A stretch of DNA of 37,333 nucleotides from Spirochaetaceae bacterium (GCA_007695055.1 REEM01000052.1:1-37333); one strand, 5' to 3'. Positions 1 to 9,609 are shown, counted from the stretch's first letter. Made by a program: numbers and translations. Notes: generated from the sequence alone by a model not told the origin.

Positions 1-1001
1 AAGGGTATGAATCCAATAAATAGGGCGGTATTGATAAGATTGAATACGGTATGGAACATAGCAAGATGTGCTGGCAATACATGAATTGTCGCGAGATCGT
101 AGGGCGAGCCGGGTAGCATGATGTCGACCGCACGAAGAAAGAATGGAAAGAGCGCGAGCATCCATAGCACGCCAACCACGTTAAAGATCAAGTGTGCACG
201 GGCCGCCCGAACACCGTTGCGCGAGCCCCCAATAGCCGCAAGGTTGGCAGTGATTGTGGTGCCTATATTCTCACCCAGAATGATTGCCGCGGAGGTTGGA
301 TAGTCAATCCAGCCCGCAAAGGCCATGGTCAAGGTAATGGTCACCGCAGCCGAGGATGACTGCACAATAACGGTGAGGAGTGCGCCAAAGAGCAAAAACA
401 GCACAACGGATAAAAACCCGTGCCCACTGAGACTTGCTATACGCTCAAGCAGTTCAGGATTGGCGCCGATGTCCGGAACCGCGTCCTTAAGGAAGCTTAG
501 CCCCAAGAACAACAGGCCGAAACCGACAAAAACCTCACCAAGGTCGTTCCGACGGAGTTTCTTGTTGAATATGAGCACCGCACCTATACCGATAGCAGGC
601 ATAGCGGCGCCGGAAATATTTACTGAAAAGCCAAATACGGCGACAATCCAGCCGGTAACCGTGGTTCCGATATTGGCGCCCATGATGGCCCCAATAGACT
701 GCGTCAGAGTGAGAAGTGAAGCATTCACAAAGCTGACAATCATGACGGTGGATGCCGAGGAGGACTGCACAAGAACGGTAATGAGGAAGCCCGTGAATAC
801 GGCGGTGAAGCGGTTGGTAGTAAACAGTCGAAGTATTGACTGTAATCGGTCGCCAGCAGCACGCTGTATACCCTCGCTTAAGAGGCGCATGCCAAAGACT
901 AATAGGCCGAGGCTACCGAGAATATGGAGCAACTGGTACACAAACCCCATGCTATTCGAACCTGCCTCTACTGGATTTGGCCGGAGAAAAAAGCGAGCCA
1001 T
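1..1001 (-). CDS. Na+/phosphate cotransporter family protein (NptA/PNaS type), 3' end cut off by window
   Basis: Inner-membrane sodium-coupled phosphate transporter of the PNaS (SLC34-like) family. The minus-strand frame is open from the start codon at 1001 to the window edge, so the C-terminus is missing. It shows the two inverted family repeats: a QSSSAS motif followed by GANIGTTVT in the first half, and QSSSAA followed by GENIGTTIT in the second. The N-terminal segment has the family look (LGLLVFGMRLLSEGI). After the second repeat comes a hydrophobic stretch with LAMFHTVFNLINT, typical of the last membrane part before a PhoU-like domain. The start could be ATG 1001 (AGGA nearby) or ATG 950, which leaves the usual short N-terminus. 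Plus-strand ORFs across this region are shadows. Family assignment is strong; the transported ion is inferred from the family. Confidence 0.9.
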   Translation of the reverse strand, partial: MARFFLRPNPVEAGSNSMGFVYQLLHILGSLGLLVFGMRLLSEGIQRAAGDRLQSILRLFTTNRFTAVFTGFLITVLVQSSSASTVMIVSFVNASLLTLTQSIGAIMGANIGTTVTGWIVAVFGFSVNISGAAMPAIGIGAVLIFNKKLRRNDLGEVFVGFGLLFLGLSFLKDAVPDIGANPELLERIASLSGHGFLSVVLFLLFGALLTVIVQSSSAAVTITLTMAFAGWIDYPTSAAIILGENIGTTITANLAAIGGSRNGVRAARAHLIFNVVGVLWMLALFPFFLRAVDIMLPGSPYDLATIHVLPAHLAMFHTVFNLINTALFIGFIP

Positions 1002-1119
1002 CCGAATCCTAACAGAGATCTAACACACCACACAACACTACCTGATAGTCCATGGTTGAATCGATTGGATAAGAACCGACGATTTTCCGTAATACCTTTT
1101 TCCTAAGCTTCTCATGCAG

Positions 1120-1125
1120 TATACT
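1120..1125 (+). promoter_or_regulatory. -10-like box TATACT just upstream of a GTG start
   Basis: TATACT lies 7 bases before the GTG at 1133, and no Shine-Dalgarno sequence precedes that GTG. The -35 region is weak, a T-run near 1097-1103. If this is the promoter, transcription would begin at or next to the start codon. Confidence 0.4.
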
Positions 1126-1132
1126 TGACCAT

Positions 1133-1819
1133 GTGAGAACTCATGCCGAAAGCTACCAACCAGTCCCCAAACCCCTCTGCCGTCGTGTTACGTTGGCTAC
1201 TGTGCTGCTGCTGCTGGTGCTCCTCCCAATTCCAGTCTTTGGGCACCCCCATGTATTTATTGACGCACGAGTCCAGTTAGATTTCAACGAAACTAGCCTC
1301 AAGGGCTTCTGGGCCGAATGGGAGTTCGACCGACTCTTCACCTCAATGATCGTTCTAGACTTCCGCGTACCTCGTGAAGGAGAGTTCAGCCGTGAGCAAA
1401 TTCGAGCAATAGAGCAGGGAGCTTTCTCTAATCTGCAATACTACGACTACTTTGTATTTGTTGTGCATGAAGGTAAACGCATCCCTACCAACCGGGTAGA
1501 GAACTTCACAGCGTTTATGCGGAATGGCAGAATAGTGTATCGCTTTTTTGTTCCGTACGAAGTTGAACTCTCGTCGGACTATGAAAATATACGTATTCAG
1601 ATGTACGATCACACCTTCTTTACCGACATAGCATTTCATGAAACCGAGCCTGTCAAAAGCACCGCAAACTCCAATATTGAGAAGCAGTTTGAGATACGCA
1701 GGGACAGGAACCAGAGAATTGAGTTTGACCCAACGGATACCACAGGGGCGCGCGAGGATGTCGAGTACAGCGGTGTAACCTATCCATATGAAGTTCAGCT
1801 TCAACTTCGTCGGCCATAA
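1133..1819 (+). CDS. DUF1007 family secreted protein
   Basis: DUF1007 proteins are exported proteins of unknown biochemical role, often found near nickel/cobalt or other metal transporters. This one has 228 residues. A hydrophobic signal segment at about 20-36 (LATVLLLLVLLPIPVFG) is followed at once by HPHVFIDARVQ, the hallmark mature N-terminus of the family, and then by FWAEWEFDRLFTSMI. The GTG at 1133 is chosen because it gives a full signal peptide. It lacks a ribosome-binding site but has a -10-like box 7 bases upstream. No metal transporter is visible next to it; the divergent neighbour is a phosphate transporter. The HPH motif could bind metal, but that is inference. Confidence 0.75.
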   Translation: MRTHAESYQPVPKPLCRRVTLATVLLLLVLLPIPVFGHPHVFIDARVQLDFNETSLKGFWAEWEFDRLFTSMIVLDFRVPREGEFSREQIRAIEQGAFSNLQYYDYFVFVVHEGKRIPTNRVENFTAFMRNGRIVYRFFVPYEVELSSDYENIRIQMYDHTFFTDIAFHETEPVKSTANSNIEKQFEIRRDRNQRIEFDPTDTTGAREDVEYSGVTYPYEVQLQLRRP

Positions 1820-1902
1820 CATGGTACTCAAGCTTTATAGTCTTGCGAATTCTGCCAACATGCTTCATTATTTGAGGTGTAACGTAGCACCTGGAGGTCC
1901 CT

Positions 1903-2445
1903 ATGGGAATGTTTGATACTATCCTGCTTGAGAAAGTTACCCATTGTACGGCGTGTGGGGCACTTATTGAGTCGCTACAGACTAAGCAGTTCGGGCAAAA
2001 TCTTGAGGAGTATCGCATAGGGGACATAGTAGAACCGTCCCCGGTAATCACCGGTATCATTACCGAGCAAATTTTTTGCCCAAAGTGCCGAAGCAGTGAG
2101 CAAACCGTCTACCTGACTATATGGCAGAGCCTCCTCACCGGAATATACGAGAATGTGGAATCCGCGGAAAAGGATCTGCTTGGCATAGATCGCTCAGATC
2201 TCCTTTCGCATTTGCTCCGTCACCAACGATCAGAGCGAATGTGGAGTCGCCGCTTTGAAAAACTCTATAACGAACTCACTCAATACCATGAGTACGAACA
2301 GGACACCGTAGAGGGAAGAGCCGCGGATCATGCATCGCTTAGGTATCTTCACATAACCGAACACTTAAAACAACCGGATCCGCTGGCAAGCATTTTGGAA
2401 AACCACAATGCCGACACCGAGGAGTTTTTCGAGCCCCAGGACTAA
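1903..2445 (+). CDS. Zinc-ribbon protein of unknown function
   Basis: A 180-residue cytoplasmic protein with no signal peptide. It begins MGMFDTI and has two CxxC pairs, CTAC at about residues 12-15 and CPKC at about residues 60-63. These would form one zinc ribbon whose two knuckles are about 45 residues apart. The inserted segment contains LQTKQFGQ and GDIVEPS. The C-terminal half is charged and probably helical, with several His, Arg and Glu residues. A clear ribosome-binding site (GGAGG, 7 bases before the ATG) supports the start. It resembles small zinc-ribbon hypothetical proteins found in many bacteria. I do not recognise a function, and neither neighbour (DUF1007, ilvD) suggests one. 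Confidence 0.7.
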   Translation: MGMFDTILLEKVTHCTACGALIESLQTKQFGQNLEEYRIGDIVEPSPVITGIITEQIFCPKCRSSEQTVYLTIWQSLLTGIYENVESAEKDLLGIDRSDLLSHLLRHQRSERMWSRRFEKLYNELTQYHEYEQDTVEGRAADHASLRYLHITEHLKQPDPLASILENHNADTEEFFEPQD

Positions 2446-2559
2446 GAGTAGCTCGGGCGCTGCAACCATTCATCTCAGCAGATAGTCACACGCTACACGA
2501 GGACTAGAGCACTCATTCTCCCCGCCCTGCCTTCAATTCGGACACATAAGGAGTACACA

Positions 2560-4392
2560 ATGGGGTATCCCCTCCGAAGCAACACAACAACTCAGGGACG
2601 ACGCATGGCTGGGGCTCGGTCTCTGTGGCGAGCGAACGGCATGCAGGAGGAGCACTTTGGTAAACCGATTATTGCTATTGCCAACTCCTTTACTCAGTTT
2701 GTCCCCGGGCACATGCATCTGCATGAGGTAGGGCAACTGATCAAAACCCGCATTGAGAACGCCGGACTTTTTGCAGCGGAATTCAACACCATTGCAATTG
2801 ATGACGGAATTGCCATGGGTCATGACGGAATGCTCTACTCGCTTCCTTCACGTGAGCTTATTGCCGACAGCGTCGAGTACATGGTCAACGCTCATAGGGC
2901 AGATGCGCTCATTTGCATTAGCAACTGCGACAAGATCACACCGGGAATGATGATGGCGGCAATGCGACTCAACATTCCAACCATATTCGTTTCAGGCGGT
3001 CCAATGGAGGCCGGACGGGTTGGTGAAAGCCGCTATGATCTCATAGACGCCATGGTCATGGCAGGCGATACCAAAGTCAGCGACGAAGCACTGCGCGAGG
3101 TGGAACTCAACGCCTGTCCAACCTGTGGTTCGTGCAGTGGTATGTTTACCGCCAACTCAATGAACTGTCTTACAGAGGCTTTGGGTCTTTCACTGCCAGG
3201 CAATGGGTCGGTGGTAGCGACCCATTCCGAGCGTCTGGCTCTCTTTGAGTCCGCCGCAGACCGTATTGTTGCAATGGCACACGAATACTACGACCAAGGA
3301 ATTGACTCGGTCTTGCCGCGACGCATCTCTACCCGTGCTGACTTTCTCAATGCAATGACCCTAGATATTGCCATGGGAGGATCCACGAATACAGTACTTC
3401 ACCTCCTGGCAATTGCCCAGGAGGCTGAAGTCAAGTTCACGCTTGAGGATATAGATCGTTTATCCCGTACGACTCCCTGCCTCTGCAAGGTAGCACCAAG
3501 TTCTTCCTACCACATGGAGGATGTTCACCGCGCGGGTGGAGTATTGGCTATCATGGGCGAGCTTGAACGTCTTGGGCTGATTAATCTTGAGACCCAGCGG
3601 GCCGACGGACTCTCGCTTGGCACCGCGTTGTCACAGTACGACGTCCGGCGCTCAAGCTCACTCCCCGAGGCGGCAACCCTGTACAAGGCCGCACCAGCAG
3701 GCGTACCGAGCCTTGAGCTTGGTGGCCAGGACACACAGTACGATGAGTTAGATCTTGACCGCGCACATGGCTGCATCCGTGACGGAGAGCACGCCTATGC
3801 GACAGATGGTGGGCTTGCAATTCTTTTCGGAAACATTGCCAAACGTGGGTGTGTAGTGAAGACCGCTGGCGTTGATGAGTCCCTGCTTCAGTTCTCTGGC
3901 CCCGCGCGCGTGTTCCATTCCCAGGATGCCGCTTGTGATGCCATTCTTGAGAATAAGATTGTCGCTGGTGATGTTATAGTGATTGCATACGAGGGTCCTA
4001 AGGGTGGGCCCGGCATGCAGGAGATGCTCTATCCCACGAGTTACATCAAAGCGGTTGGCCTGGGTAAGGCTTGTGCCCTCGTCACGGATGGCAGATTCTC
4101 AGGCGGAACCTCCGGACTCTCTATTGGACATGTTTCGCCCGAGGCCGCAGCAGGTGGCGAAATAGGTCTTGTCCGTGATGGTGATACCATTGAAATGGAT
4201 ATTCCGGCCCGTTCTATTCGGGTAAAACTGAGTGACGAAGAACTGAAAGCCCGCCGAGCTCAGGAAGAGAGCAAAGGCGAGCGACGATTTCGACCCGACC
4301 GCCGGAGAGAAGTGCCCCAGTCCCTTCGAGCGTATTCTGAGCTGGTCAGCGGAGCGGATTTGGGTGCAGTTCGTCGTCGCTTCACAGACTAA
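2560..4392 (+). CDS. ilvD: Dihydroxy-acid dehydratase IlvD
   Basis: Converts 2,3-dihydroxy-isovalerate and 2,3-dihydroxy-3-methylvalerate into the 2-keto acids leading to valine and isoleucine. It is a cytoplasmic Fe-S enzyme. The 610 residues match the long (about 615-residue) enterobacterial form almost end to end. Cluster motifs are [10 protein letters not shown] at 121-130 (Cys123) and [10 protein letters not shown] from 186 (Cys186, 189 and 192). Also present are [32 protein letters not shown], the [11 protein letters not shown] loop and [15 protein letters not shown] near the C-terminus. AAGGAG lies 6 bases before the ATG. No ilvB, ilvC or leu genes adjoin it, so it appears to stand alone. 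No T-box or leader-peptide attenuator is evident in the 114 bases upstream. Confidence 0.97.
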   Translation: MGYPLRSNTTTQGRRMAGARSLWRANGMQEEHFGKPIIAIANSFTQFVPGHMHLHEVGQLIKTRIENAGLFAAEFNTIAIDDGIAMGHDGMLYSLPSRELIADSVEYMVNAHRADALICISNCDKITPGMMMAAMRLNIPTIFVSGGPMEAGRVGESRYDLIDAMVMAGDTKVSDEALREVELNACPTCGSCSGMFTANSMNCLTEALGLSLPGNGSVVATHSERLALFESAADRIVAMAHEYYDQGIDSVLPRRISTRADFLNAMTLDIAMGGSTNTVLHLLAIAQEAEVKFTLEDIDRLSRTTPCLCKVAPSSSYHMEDVHRAGGVLAIMGELERLGLINLETQRADGLSLGTALSQYDVRRSSSLPEAATLYKAAPAGVPSLELGGQDTQYDELDLDRAHGCIRDGEHAYATDGGLAILFGNIAKRGCVVKTAGVDESLLQFSGPARVFHSQDAACDAILENKIVAGDVIVIAYEGPKGGPGMQEMLYPTSYIKAVGLGKACALVTDGRFSGGTSGLSIGHVSPEAAAGGEIGLVRDGDTIEMDIPARSIRVKLSDEELKARRAQEESKGERRFRPDRRREVPQSLRAYSELVSGADLGAVRRRFTD

Positions 4393-4416
4393 AGAGCCAG
4401 AGCAACCAAGTCACGC

Positions 4417-4448
4417 GCTGAACCGCTCCCTCCAGGAGGCGGTTCAGC
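4417..4448. terminator. Hairpin between convergent ilvD and sensor gene
   Basis: Inverted repeat with arms GCTGAACCGC and GCGGTTCAGC, continued inward by TCC/GGA around a short loop, with one unpaired base. It sits between the two convergent genes and contains the minus-strand stop codon at 4444. No T-run follows on either strand, so intrinsic termination is plausible but not certain. Confidence 0.5.
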
Positions 4449-7434
4449 TACCTGGCCGCCAGATTCGCGTGCAGTCACGTCCGTCATTTTTTGCCCGATA
4501 AAGGGCCTCATCTGCTCGCGCTACGAAATCATCAACTTCAATATTTCCATCCGGTACCAGTACGCTCAGACCAATGCTCACGGTAACGGGAGTCGATCGG
4601 CGAATGCGATCATGAACTAGCTCAGCAATTATCTCCGCACCTTGTTCGTCAGTGTTGGGGAGAACGACCAGCAGCTCCTCGCCCCCATAACGCGCGGCAA
4701 AGTCCCCAGGCCTGCGCACAGCAGCGCTAAGCACATTGGAAACAGCCTGCAAACAACGGTCGCCAGCTATGTGTCCATTGTGGTCGTTGTAGTTCTTAAA
4801 GTGGTCAATATCCAGTAGCAACAAGGTAATTGGAGACTCTTCACGCCGGGCTCGTACAATTTCAGAGGAGAAGTGCTCCTCGAAATAGCGACGGTTGAAA
4901 AGCCCGGTCAGCGGATCATGAATTGAGAGTCGTGTGAGTTCAAGGTTTGCAACTTCAAGTAGCGCGTTTGTTCGTTCAAGTTCGGCATTCGCCGACAGCA
5001 ATACTCGGTTCTCCCGCAGTCGCACAGCGGCGAAGAGAATCAGCAAACCGGCAAGAGCATAACCGACCCGGGCCGGCGCAGTACGCCACCAGTACTCCGG
5101 AACGATAACCTTTACCTCGGCAAGAGCCCCTCGACTGCCGTCGACAGAATGAACCGCCTCTACCTGGAAGCGGAAGGTGCCGGGTGGAAGTGCCGCGTAG
5201 CTCACCGTTCCGTGTTCGTCAGAGCTTACCCAGTCGTCGTCAAAACCAGCAAGCCGATACCGATAACGGTACGCGGCAGGAGCATTATAGTTGAGACCGG
5301 CAAACGAAAATGATATGGTGCGCACCCCAAGTGTCAGTTCAATTGTGCGGTCATTGTGGCTCGGTCTGGAGGTCGGCGGTTCACCCGTATAGGTGAACAC
5401 ATCGGTAATGTGGAGTTGTGGCACCTCGGTCTCGGCTACGCGGAAGCCGGCAGGTATCCGAACGAGCCCCTCGATACCGGCAAAGACAATTGAACCGTCG
5501 AAGTCGCGGAGACGTCCATAGTTGTATTCTATCAACGGTAGACCACTTTGCTTGTCGAGCGCCTGCGCGTGGGAGTCCTCGGTATGATAGAGCGAGATAC
5601 CGCGACCAGTAGCCAACCACAGTCGTCCAACATCGTCCTCAAGAATTGCAATGAGCGTATTGTCACTCAGGCCATCACGCTCGGTTACATGCGTGAAGGT
5701 GTTGGTCTGGGCATGGTACTGGCTCAAACCACCGCTGGAACTACCAATCCACAGCCGCCCCCGGCGGTCTTCAAACAGCGTCCTTATGGCAGAACTGGAG
5801 AGACCTGTGGGGTCGCTTGGGTCATGCTGATAACACACGAGTCCCTCGGTTCCAGCATCATGTCTACAGAGACCATTGTTGGTAGCGATCCAGGTTGCAC
5901 CGTTTTCAAGCGGGAGAATGTCATACACTAAGTTATCGCTCAGTGAACCGGGTACATCCGAGTCATGGCGAAACGAAATTTGGTCTCCGGTCCGTGGATC
6001 ATACCTGAGTACCCCTGAGTTATAGGTGCCAATCCAGTAACGGCCTTCATGGTCTTGGGTCACCGGGTATACAACGTTCTCCGGCAGCTGAATATCCGGA
6101 TAGAAGTCGCGCCCCCACTGCTCAAAGTCATTGCTCTCAGGGCGGTAGCGCTGTATTCCACCCTGTGTCGCTATATAAATTCGACCCTCAGGGCTTTCGT
6201 GGATCCGGTTCACAATGTCGTTGGCCAAGCTGAACTCTTGATCCGGATCATGGCGATAGTGGTGCACATTGGCTTCGTTCGCATGCGCCGAACCCGGCGA
6301 GTCGCCTTGATCAACTGCTACGAGGCCTCCGCCGTAGATACCAATCCAGAGGCGGTTCGTTTGGTCCCGGTGTATGGCCTGTATACGGCCGCGTGGAAGA
6401 GCCGGGAGGCCGGGGAATCCAAAGTCTCGTCTGTTGGGATTGACCGAATGTACACCAGCTCCGTTGGTACCAATCCACAGATTCCGGCGTGAGTCTTGGT
6501 AGAGTGAGTAGACAACGTTGTGAGCCAACTCACCGCCGCTCTCGCTGTAAGCAAAGGAGTGCAGCTTGCCTTCTGCGTCCACCGCAAAAAGCCCACCGCC
6601 CCAGGTAGCAACCCAGAGTGTGTCGTCATGCGTGCGCACAATGGTATACACGCGGTTATCCGGAAACTCGGTTCGCGTGGTGTCGCCAGAAGCCGGACTG
6701 TAGCGGACAACGCCGCCCTCCCAGACCCCAAGCTCCAACACCCCGTCCGGGCCCTCAATAATGCGCATGACCGGATCGCTCAGCATGGGGTCGGACTTAG
6801 CAACGACCTCGCGGCTTTGAGGGTCAAAGCGTGACAGGCCGCCGTTGCTGCCAATCCATAATACTCCTTGAGCATCAAGATGAAGCGACCGGACAATAGA
6901 GCCGGGAACGGGGTAATGGTGAATGCTTTGAAGCTCTGGGTCGTAATAATCAAGTCCGGCCGAGGTACCAATCCAGACACCGCCGTCCTCCAAGGGAAGC
7001 ACTGCAATGACTAGATTGCTTGACAGCCGGAGTGGGCCAGCAGATTGGGAGTCCTCGAAATGTCGGAACTCGCCGCTCTTCTGGTCAAAGCGAACCAAAC
7101 CCCTATAGGTACCGAGCCAGAATACATCAGCATCTGCATCATAAGCCATGGTCTGAATGAGGTTGTGAGCTAAGACATTATCCTCAAAGGGCTCATGCCT
7201 ATAGGTGCGGAAGTTCTGGCCGTCGTAGCGATTAAGGCCGCCCTGTGTGCCAAACCACATGAAACCGTGTTTGTCCTCAACTACTGAGGATACGGCCTGA
7301 TTTGACAAGCCGGAGTCACGATCAACGAGGTCGAACAACAGCTTCGACTCGCGCTCGAAAAAATCCCGTGTATACACCTTAGCGGTCGTAAGTGCGAAAA
7401 CAGAGATGAGGAGCATCAAGATCCGGAGCTTCAT
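4444..7434 (-). CDS. Membrane sensor: double beta-propeller (Reg_prop), Y_Y_Y domain, GGDEF diguanylate cyclase
   Basis: Predicted diguanylate cyclase of 996 residues. A signal/anchor segment (about 4-20) leads into about 14 Reg_prop blades, recognisable by repeated LWIGT.GGL.R(Y/F)D-like units from about 45 to 660. Fourteen blades fit two seven-bladed propellers. A Y_Y_Y domain follows (YRYRYRLAGFDDDWV), then one membrane helix (about 783-800), a helical linker and the GGDEF domain. The cyclase has DPLTGLFNRRYF at its start, a GGEEL active loop and an RPGD inhibitory I-site five residues before it, so an active, product-inhibited enzyme is expected. The propeller should be periplasmic and bind a ligand, perhaps a carbohydrate, by analogy with hybrid Reg_prop kinases. 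A TATAGT box about 30 bases upstream of the ATG is a possible promoter. Confidence 0.92.
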   Translation of the reverse strand: MKLRILMLLISVFALTTAKVYTRDFFERESKLLFDLVDRDSGLSNQAVSSVVEDKHGFMWFGTQGGLNRYDGQNFRTYRHEPFEDNVLAHNLIQTMAYDADADVFWLGTYRGLVRFDQKSGEFRHFEDSQSAGPLRLSSNLVIAVLPLEDGGVWIGTSAGLDYYDPELQSIHHYPVPGSIVRSLHLDAQGVLWIGSNGGLSRFDPQSREVVAKSDPMLSDPVMRIIEGPDGVLELGVWEGGVVRYSPASGDTTRTEFPDNRVYTIVRTHDDTLWVATWGGGLFAVDAEGKLHSFAYSESGGELAHNVVYSLYQDSRRNLWIGTNGAGVHSVNPNRRDFGFPGLPALPRGRIQAIHRDQTNRLWIGIYGGGLVAVDQGDSPGSAHANEANVHHYRHDPDQEFSLANDIVNRIHESPEGRIYIATQGGIQRYRPESNDFEQWGRDFYPDIQLPENVVYPVTQDHEGRYWIGTYNSGVLRYDPRTGDQISFRHDSDVPGSLSDNLVYDILPLENGATWIATNNGLCRHDAGTEGLVCYQHDPSDPTGLSSSAIRTLFEDRRGRLWIGSSSGGLSQYHAQTNTFTHVTERDGLSDNTLIAILEDDVGRLWLATGRGISLYHTEDSHAQALDKQSGLPLIEYNYGRLRDFDGSIVFAGIEGLVRIPAGFRVAETEVPQLHITDVFTYTGEPPTSRPSHNDRTIELTLGVRTISFSFAGLNYNAPAAYRYRYRLAGFDDDWVSSDEHGTVSYAALPPGTFRFQVEAVHSVDGSRGALAEVKVIVPEYWWRTAPARVGYALAGLLILFAAVRLRENRVLLSANAELERTNALLEVANLELTRLSIHDPLTGLFNRRYFEEHFSSEIVRARREESPITLLLLDIDHFKNYNDHNGHIAGDRCLQAVSNVLSAAVRRPGDFAARYGGEELLVVLPNTDEQGAEIIAELVHDRIRRSTPVTVSIGLSVLVPDGNIEVDDFVARADEALYRAKNDGRDCTRIWRPGS

Positions 7435-7506
7435 GAATCACGCATCCTTGCTTCGCACTATACCAATTCTCAACTTATGTGAACAGAACAGAAGTTACGC
7501 GATCCA

Positions 7507-8964
7507 TTAGCCAGCAGGGGAAGCATCCTTAGGAAGACCCCTGCCCGGCAGCCGCGGGCTGAGCCCAAGTGAGAACGCAGCAGCGAGTACCCCGGCGACA
7601 AGATAGAATATGAAGGTTGTACTGTAGGCCCGCATTCCTACACCATGAGCATCCAAGCCCGCTTGAAGAATTACCCCCCCTATGGCGGCACCCAACATTG
7701 AGCCACCGAAACGTACCATGCTGTACAGGCCCGCGGCGGCACCTGCCTGCGACTGTGGTGTAGCTGCCAAGGCATAGATATGGAGTGCTGCCAGGCAGAG
7801 GCCAGCGCCCAGGCCGTGAATCACAACCGCAATAAGTACCGGTGCGGTGGACGCACCCTCGGGGAGAAGGAGAAACATAGCCATTGCCGCCACCTCAATG
7901 AGGAGGCCAAGAACTATCTGCGTCCGACGGCCACTGCGGTCAATCATAACGCCGCCCAGACGCATGGTAAGGAGCAGCGCAGTAGCATGCAATGTCAGCA
8001 CCAGACCAACGGCCGAGGCCGGGTACCCATGCAGATCGGTAAGAAGCAAGGGCACGACAAAGGAAACGCCGCCCATCATCATCATGCGAATGCTTACGCA
8101 CAACGAGGCCAGGCTGAAATTACGGTTTCGGAAAAGCCGGAGATCAATAAAGGCGTCGGAACGTCGGGCCTCATGTACCACGAATGCTAAGCCAGATAGG
8201 ACCGCGACCGCGGCGAGCCTGAAATCTCTAAAGGGAGCAACACCGGTAACCAGTCGGCTCGAGGTGAAGAAGACGAAGGAAACCACGGCGACCTGGAAGA
8301 GGACAACCCCCACCCAGTCAAAACTCGGAAGAAAGCTACGCGCCGAGCGCCGGTCGACGACATCTGGCAGACCCCTTGAAACCCCACGAACGGCAAGAAG
8401 GCCAAGCACCAATGCGGGCAGCAGGATAAAGCGCCATGAGACAACATCAATGAGAAGTCCCGCAGCGGGTGGCCCCAGGATACCAGCGACCGGCCCAATT
8501 GAGTTCCAGGTGCCGAGCGCCTTACCGCGTGACTTGCTCGGCACATGCTCAAGGATGAGCGCCATTGAGAGCGGGTTCACCCCTGCCGCACCCATACCTT
8601 GTACAACACGCGCCGCAAGTAGGAATCGAAAATCCTGAACGAAGGCCAGCATGAGACTTCCGGCAAGAAAGAGAACAATGCCGAACACCAGGAGTCGTTT
8701 ACGTCCAACAGCGTCACCGAGCCGTCCATACAACGGCATACAGAGCATAAAGGGCAGCGAGTAGGCTACCAGTAACCACGCGGCTGCATCGGCTCCAAGC
8801 CCGTAGCGATCACGAATGACCGGTACGGCGACCGCAAACATCGCCATGGTCATAATTACCATAAGACTTGGAATCATGAGGGCAGAGACTACTCCCGACT
8901 CGGTGGCGACCGTCGGCGGACTGGTTCCGGGGTTGGACTCGGAAGAGCTAGAAGATGTCGACAT
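7507..8964 (-). CDS. MFS drug/H+ antiporter, DHA2 (EmrB/QacA) type
   Basis: A 485-residue, probably 14-helix major facilitator of the drug:H+ antiporter-2 class. The motif-A loop GRLGDAVGRKRLL follows helix 2, GMGAAGVNPLSMALI lies in helix 4, and the helix-5 region GPVAGILGPPAAGLL carries the exporter motif C. The frame is open up to a GTG at 9039, but ATG 8964 gives the better N-terminus, a Ser-rich cytoplasmic tail before helix 1. A TTGCCT-17-TATGCT promoter ends 6 bases before that ATG, and no ribosome-binding site precedes it. Substrate unknown; toxic-compound export is the family inference. Confidence 0.88.
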   Translation of the reverse strand: MSTSSSSSESNPGTSPPTVATESGVVSALMIPSLMVIMTMAMFAVAVPVIRDRYGLGADAAAWLLVAYSLPFMLCMPLYGRLGDAVGRKRLLVFGIVLFLAGSLMLAFVQDFRFLLAARVVQGMGAAGVNPLSMALILEHVPSKSRGKALGTWNSIGPVAGILGPPAAGLLIDVVSWRFILLPALVLGLLAVRGVSRGLPDVVDRRSARSFLPSFDWVGVVLFQVAVVSFVFFTSSRLVTGVAPFRDFRLAAVAVLSGLAFVVHEARRSDAFIDLRLFRNRNFSLASLCVSIRMMMMGGVSFVVPLLLTDLHGYPASAVGLVLTLHATALLLTMRLGGVMIDRSGRRTQIVLGLLIEVAAMAMFLLLPEGASTAPVLIAVVIHGLGAGLCLAALHIYALAATPQSQAGAAAGLYSMVRFGGSMLGAAIGGVILQAGLDAHGVGMRAYSTTFIFYLVAGVLAAAFSLGLSPRLPGRGLPKDASPAG

Positions 8965-8970
8965 CAAATA

Positions 8971-8999
8971 AGCATAGACCGGGTTCGGCTTTGAGGCAA
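8971..8999 (-). promoter_or_regulatory. Sigma70-like promoter of the DHA2 exporter, predicted leaderless
   Basis: On the minus strand TTGCCT and TATGCT are separated by exactly 17 bases. The -10 box ends 6 bases before ATG 8964, so transcription would start at about the A of the ATG. Confidence 0.55.
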
Positions 9000-9044
9000 G
9001 CGACTCGCCAAGGGTCGATTTCCTCCAAATTGACGCCACCCCTC

Positions 9045-9073
9045 TTGAGATTCGTGTGCGGGTGTTTTAGGTT
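9045..9073 (+). promoter_or_regulatory. Sigma70-like promoter of the SlyD-like gene
   Basis: TTGAGA and TAGGTT with a 17-base spacer, followed by AAGGAG and the ATG at 9092. This is a conventional promoter with a short leader and a Shine-Dalgarno sequence. Confidence 0.45.
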
Positions 9074-9091
9074 AGTATTAAGGAGTTTTGT

Positions 9092-9559
9092 ATGACGGTA
9101 GAAGAAAACAAAGTTGTGAGCATTAACTACACAGTTCGCAATGAAAAAGGCGAGGTGCTTGATACATCTGAGAATGGTGAACCACTGAACTACATCCACG
9201 GAACCGGATCGGTTATTCCGGGACTCGAAGACGCCATGTCCGGCCGTAACAAGGGGGACTCTTTCTCAGTGGAGGTGGAACCCGAAGCAGGCTACGGGCA
9301 GTACAACGAGGAGCTGGTGTTCACTGTTGGCAAGGACCGCTTCCAACAGGGCGTTGACGGACTTGAGGTCGGCAGCCAAGTGCAGGCACAGACCGCCGAT
9401 GGTGGTGTGCAGGTACTAACCGTGCGCGAAATTGGCGATGAGGAAGTGACTTTGGACGCAAATCATCCGCTGGCGGGTGAAAAGTTGCATTTCGACATCA
9501 CCGTCGAGGAAGTCCGTGACGCGGAGGATGAAGAAATAGAGCACGGTCACGTCCACTAA
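9092..9559 (+). CDS. FKBP-type peptidyl-prolyl isomerase, SlyD-like
   Basis: Cytoplasmic prolyl cis-trans isomerase and folding helper of the SlyD subgroup, 155 residues. It opens with the SlyD-type beta strand (VVSINYTVRNEKGEVLDTS), then PLNYIHGTGSVIPGLEDAM, where GSVIPGLE is the active-site helix. An insert-in-flap chaperone domain runs from about residue 68 to 120, between GYGQYNEELVF and the return strand. LDANHPLAGEKLHFDITVEEV closes the FKBP fold. The tail EHGHVH is a short version of the His-rich metal-binding tail of SlyD; nickel binding is possible but unproven. AAGGAG supports the start. Confidence 0.93.
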   Translation: MTVEENKVVSINYTVRNEKGEVLDTSENGEPLNYIHGTGSVIPGLEDAMSGRNKGDSFSVEVEPEAGYGQYNEELVFTVGKDRFQQGVDGLEVGSQVQAQTADGGVQVLTVREIGDEEVTLDANHPLAGEKLHFDITVEEVRDAEDEEIEHGHVH

Positions 9560-9609
9560 GAACCACTCATTGAGCTATTGAGCCACGGATAGAGACCGTA
9601 CTGCGAGAA

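Noticed and set aside
325-1023. Long plus-strand frame of 232 codons at the window start
   Set aside because: It is the shadow of the minus-strand Na/Pi cotransporter, whose reverse-strand translation shows QSSSA and GTT motifs; the plus-strand product has no recognisable features.
2446-2559. Possible attenuator or T-box upstream of ilvD
   Set aside because: No leader peptide with branched-chain codons, no T-box signature and no terminator hairpin with T-run is visible.
7847-8638. Plus-strand frame of 263 codons, Arg/Thr-rich
   Set aside because: Antisense to the DHA2 exporter, whose helices and motif A are clear.
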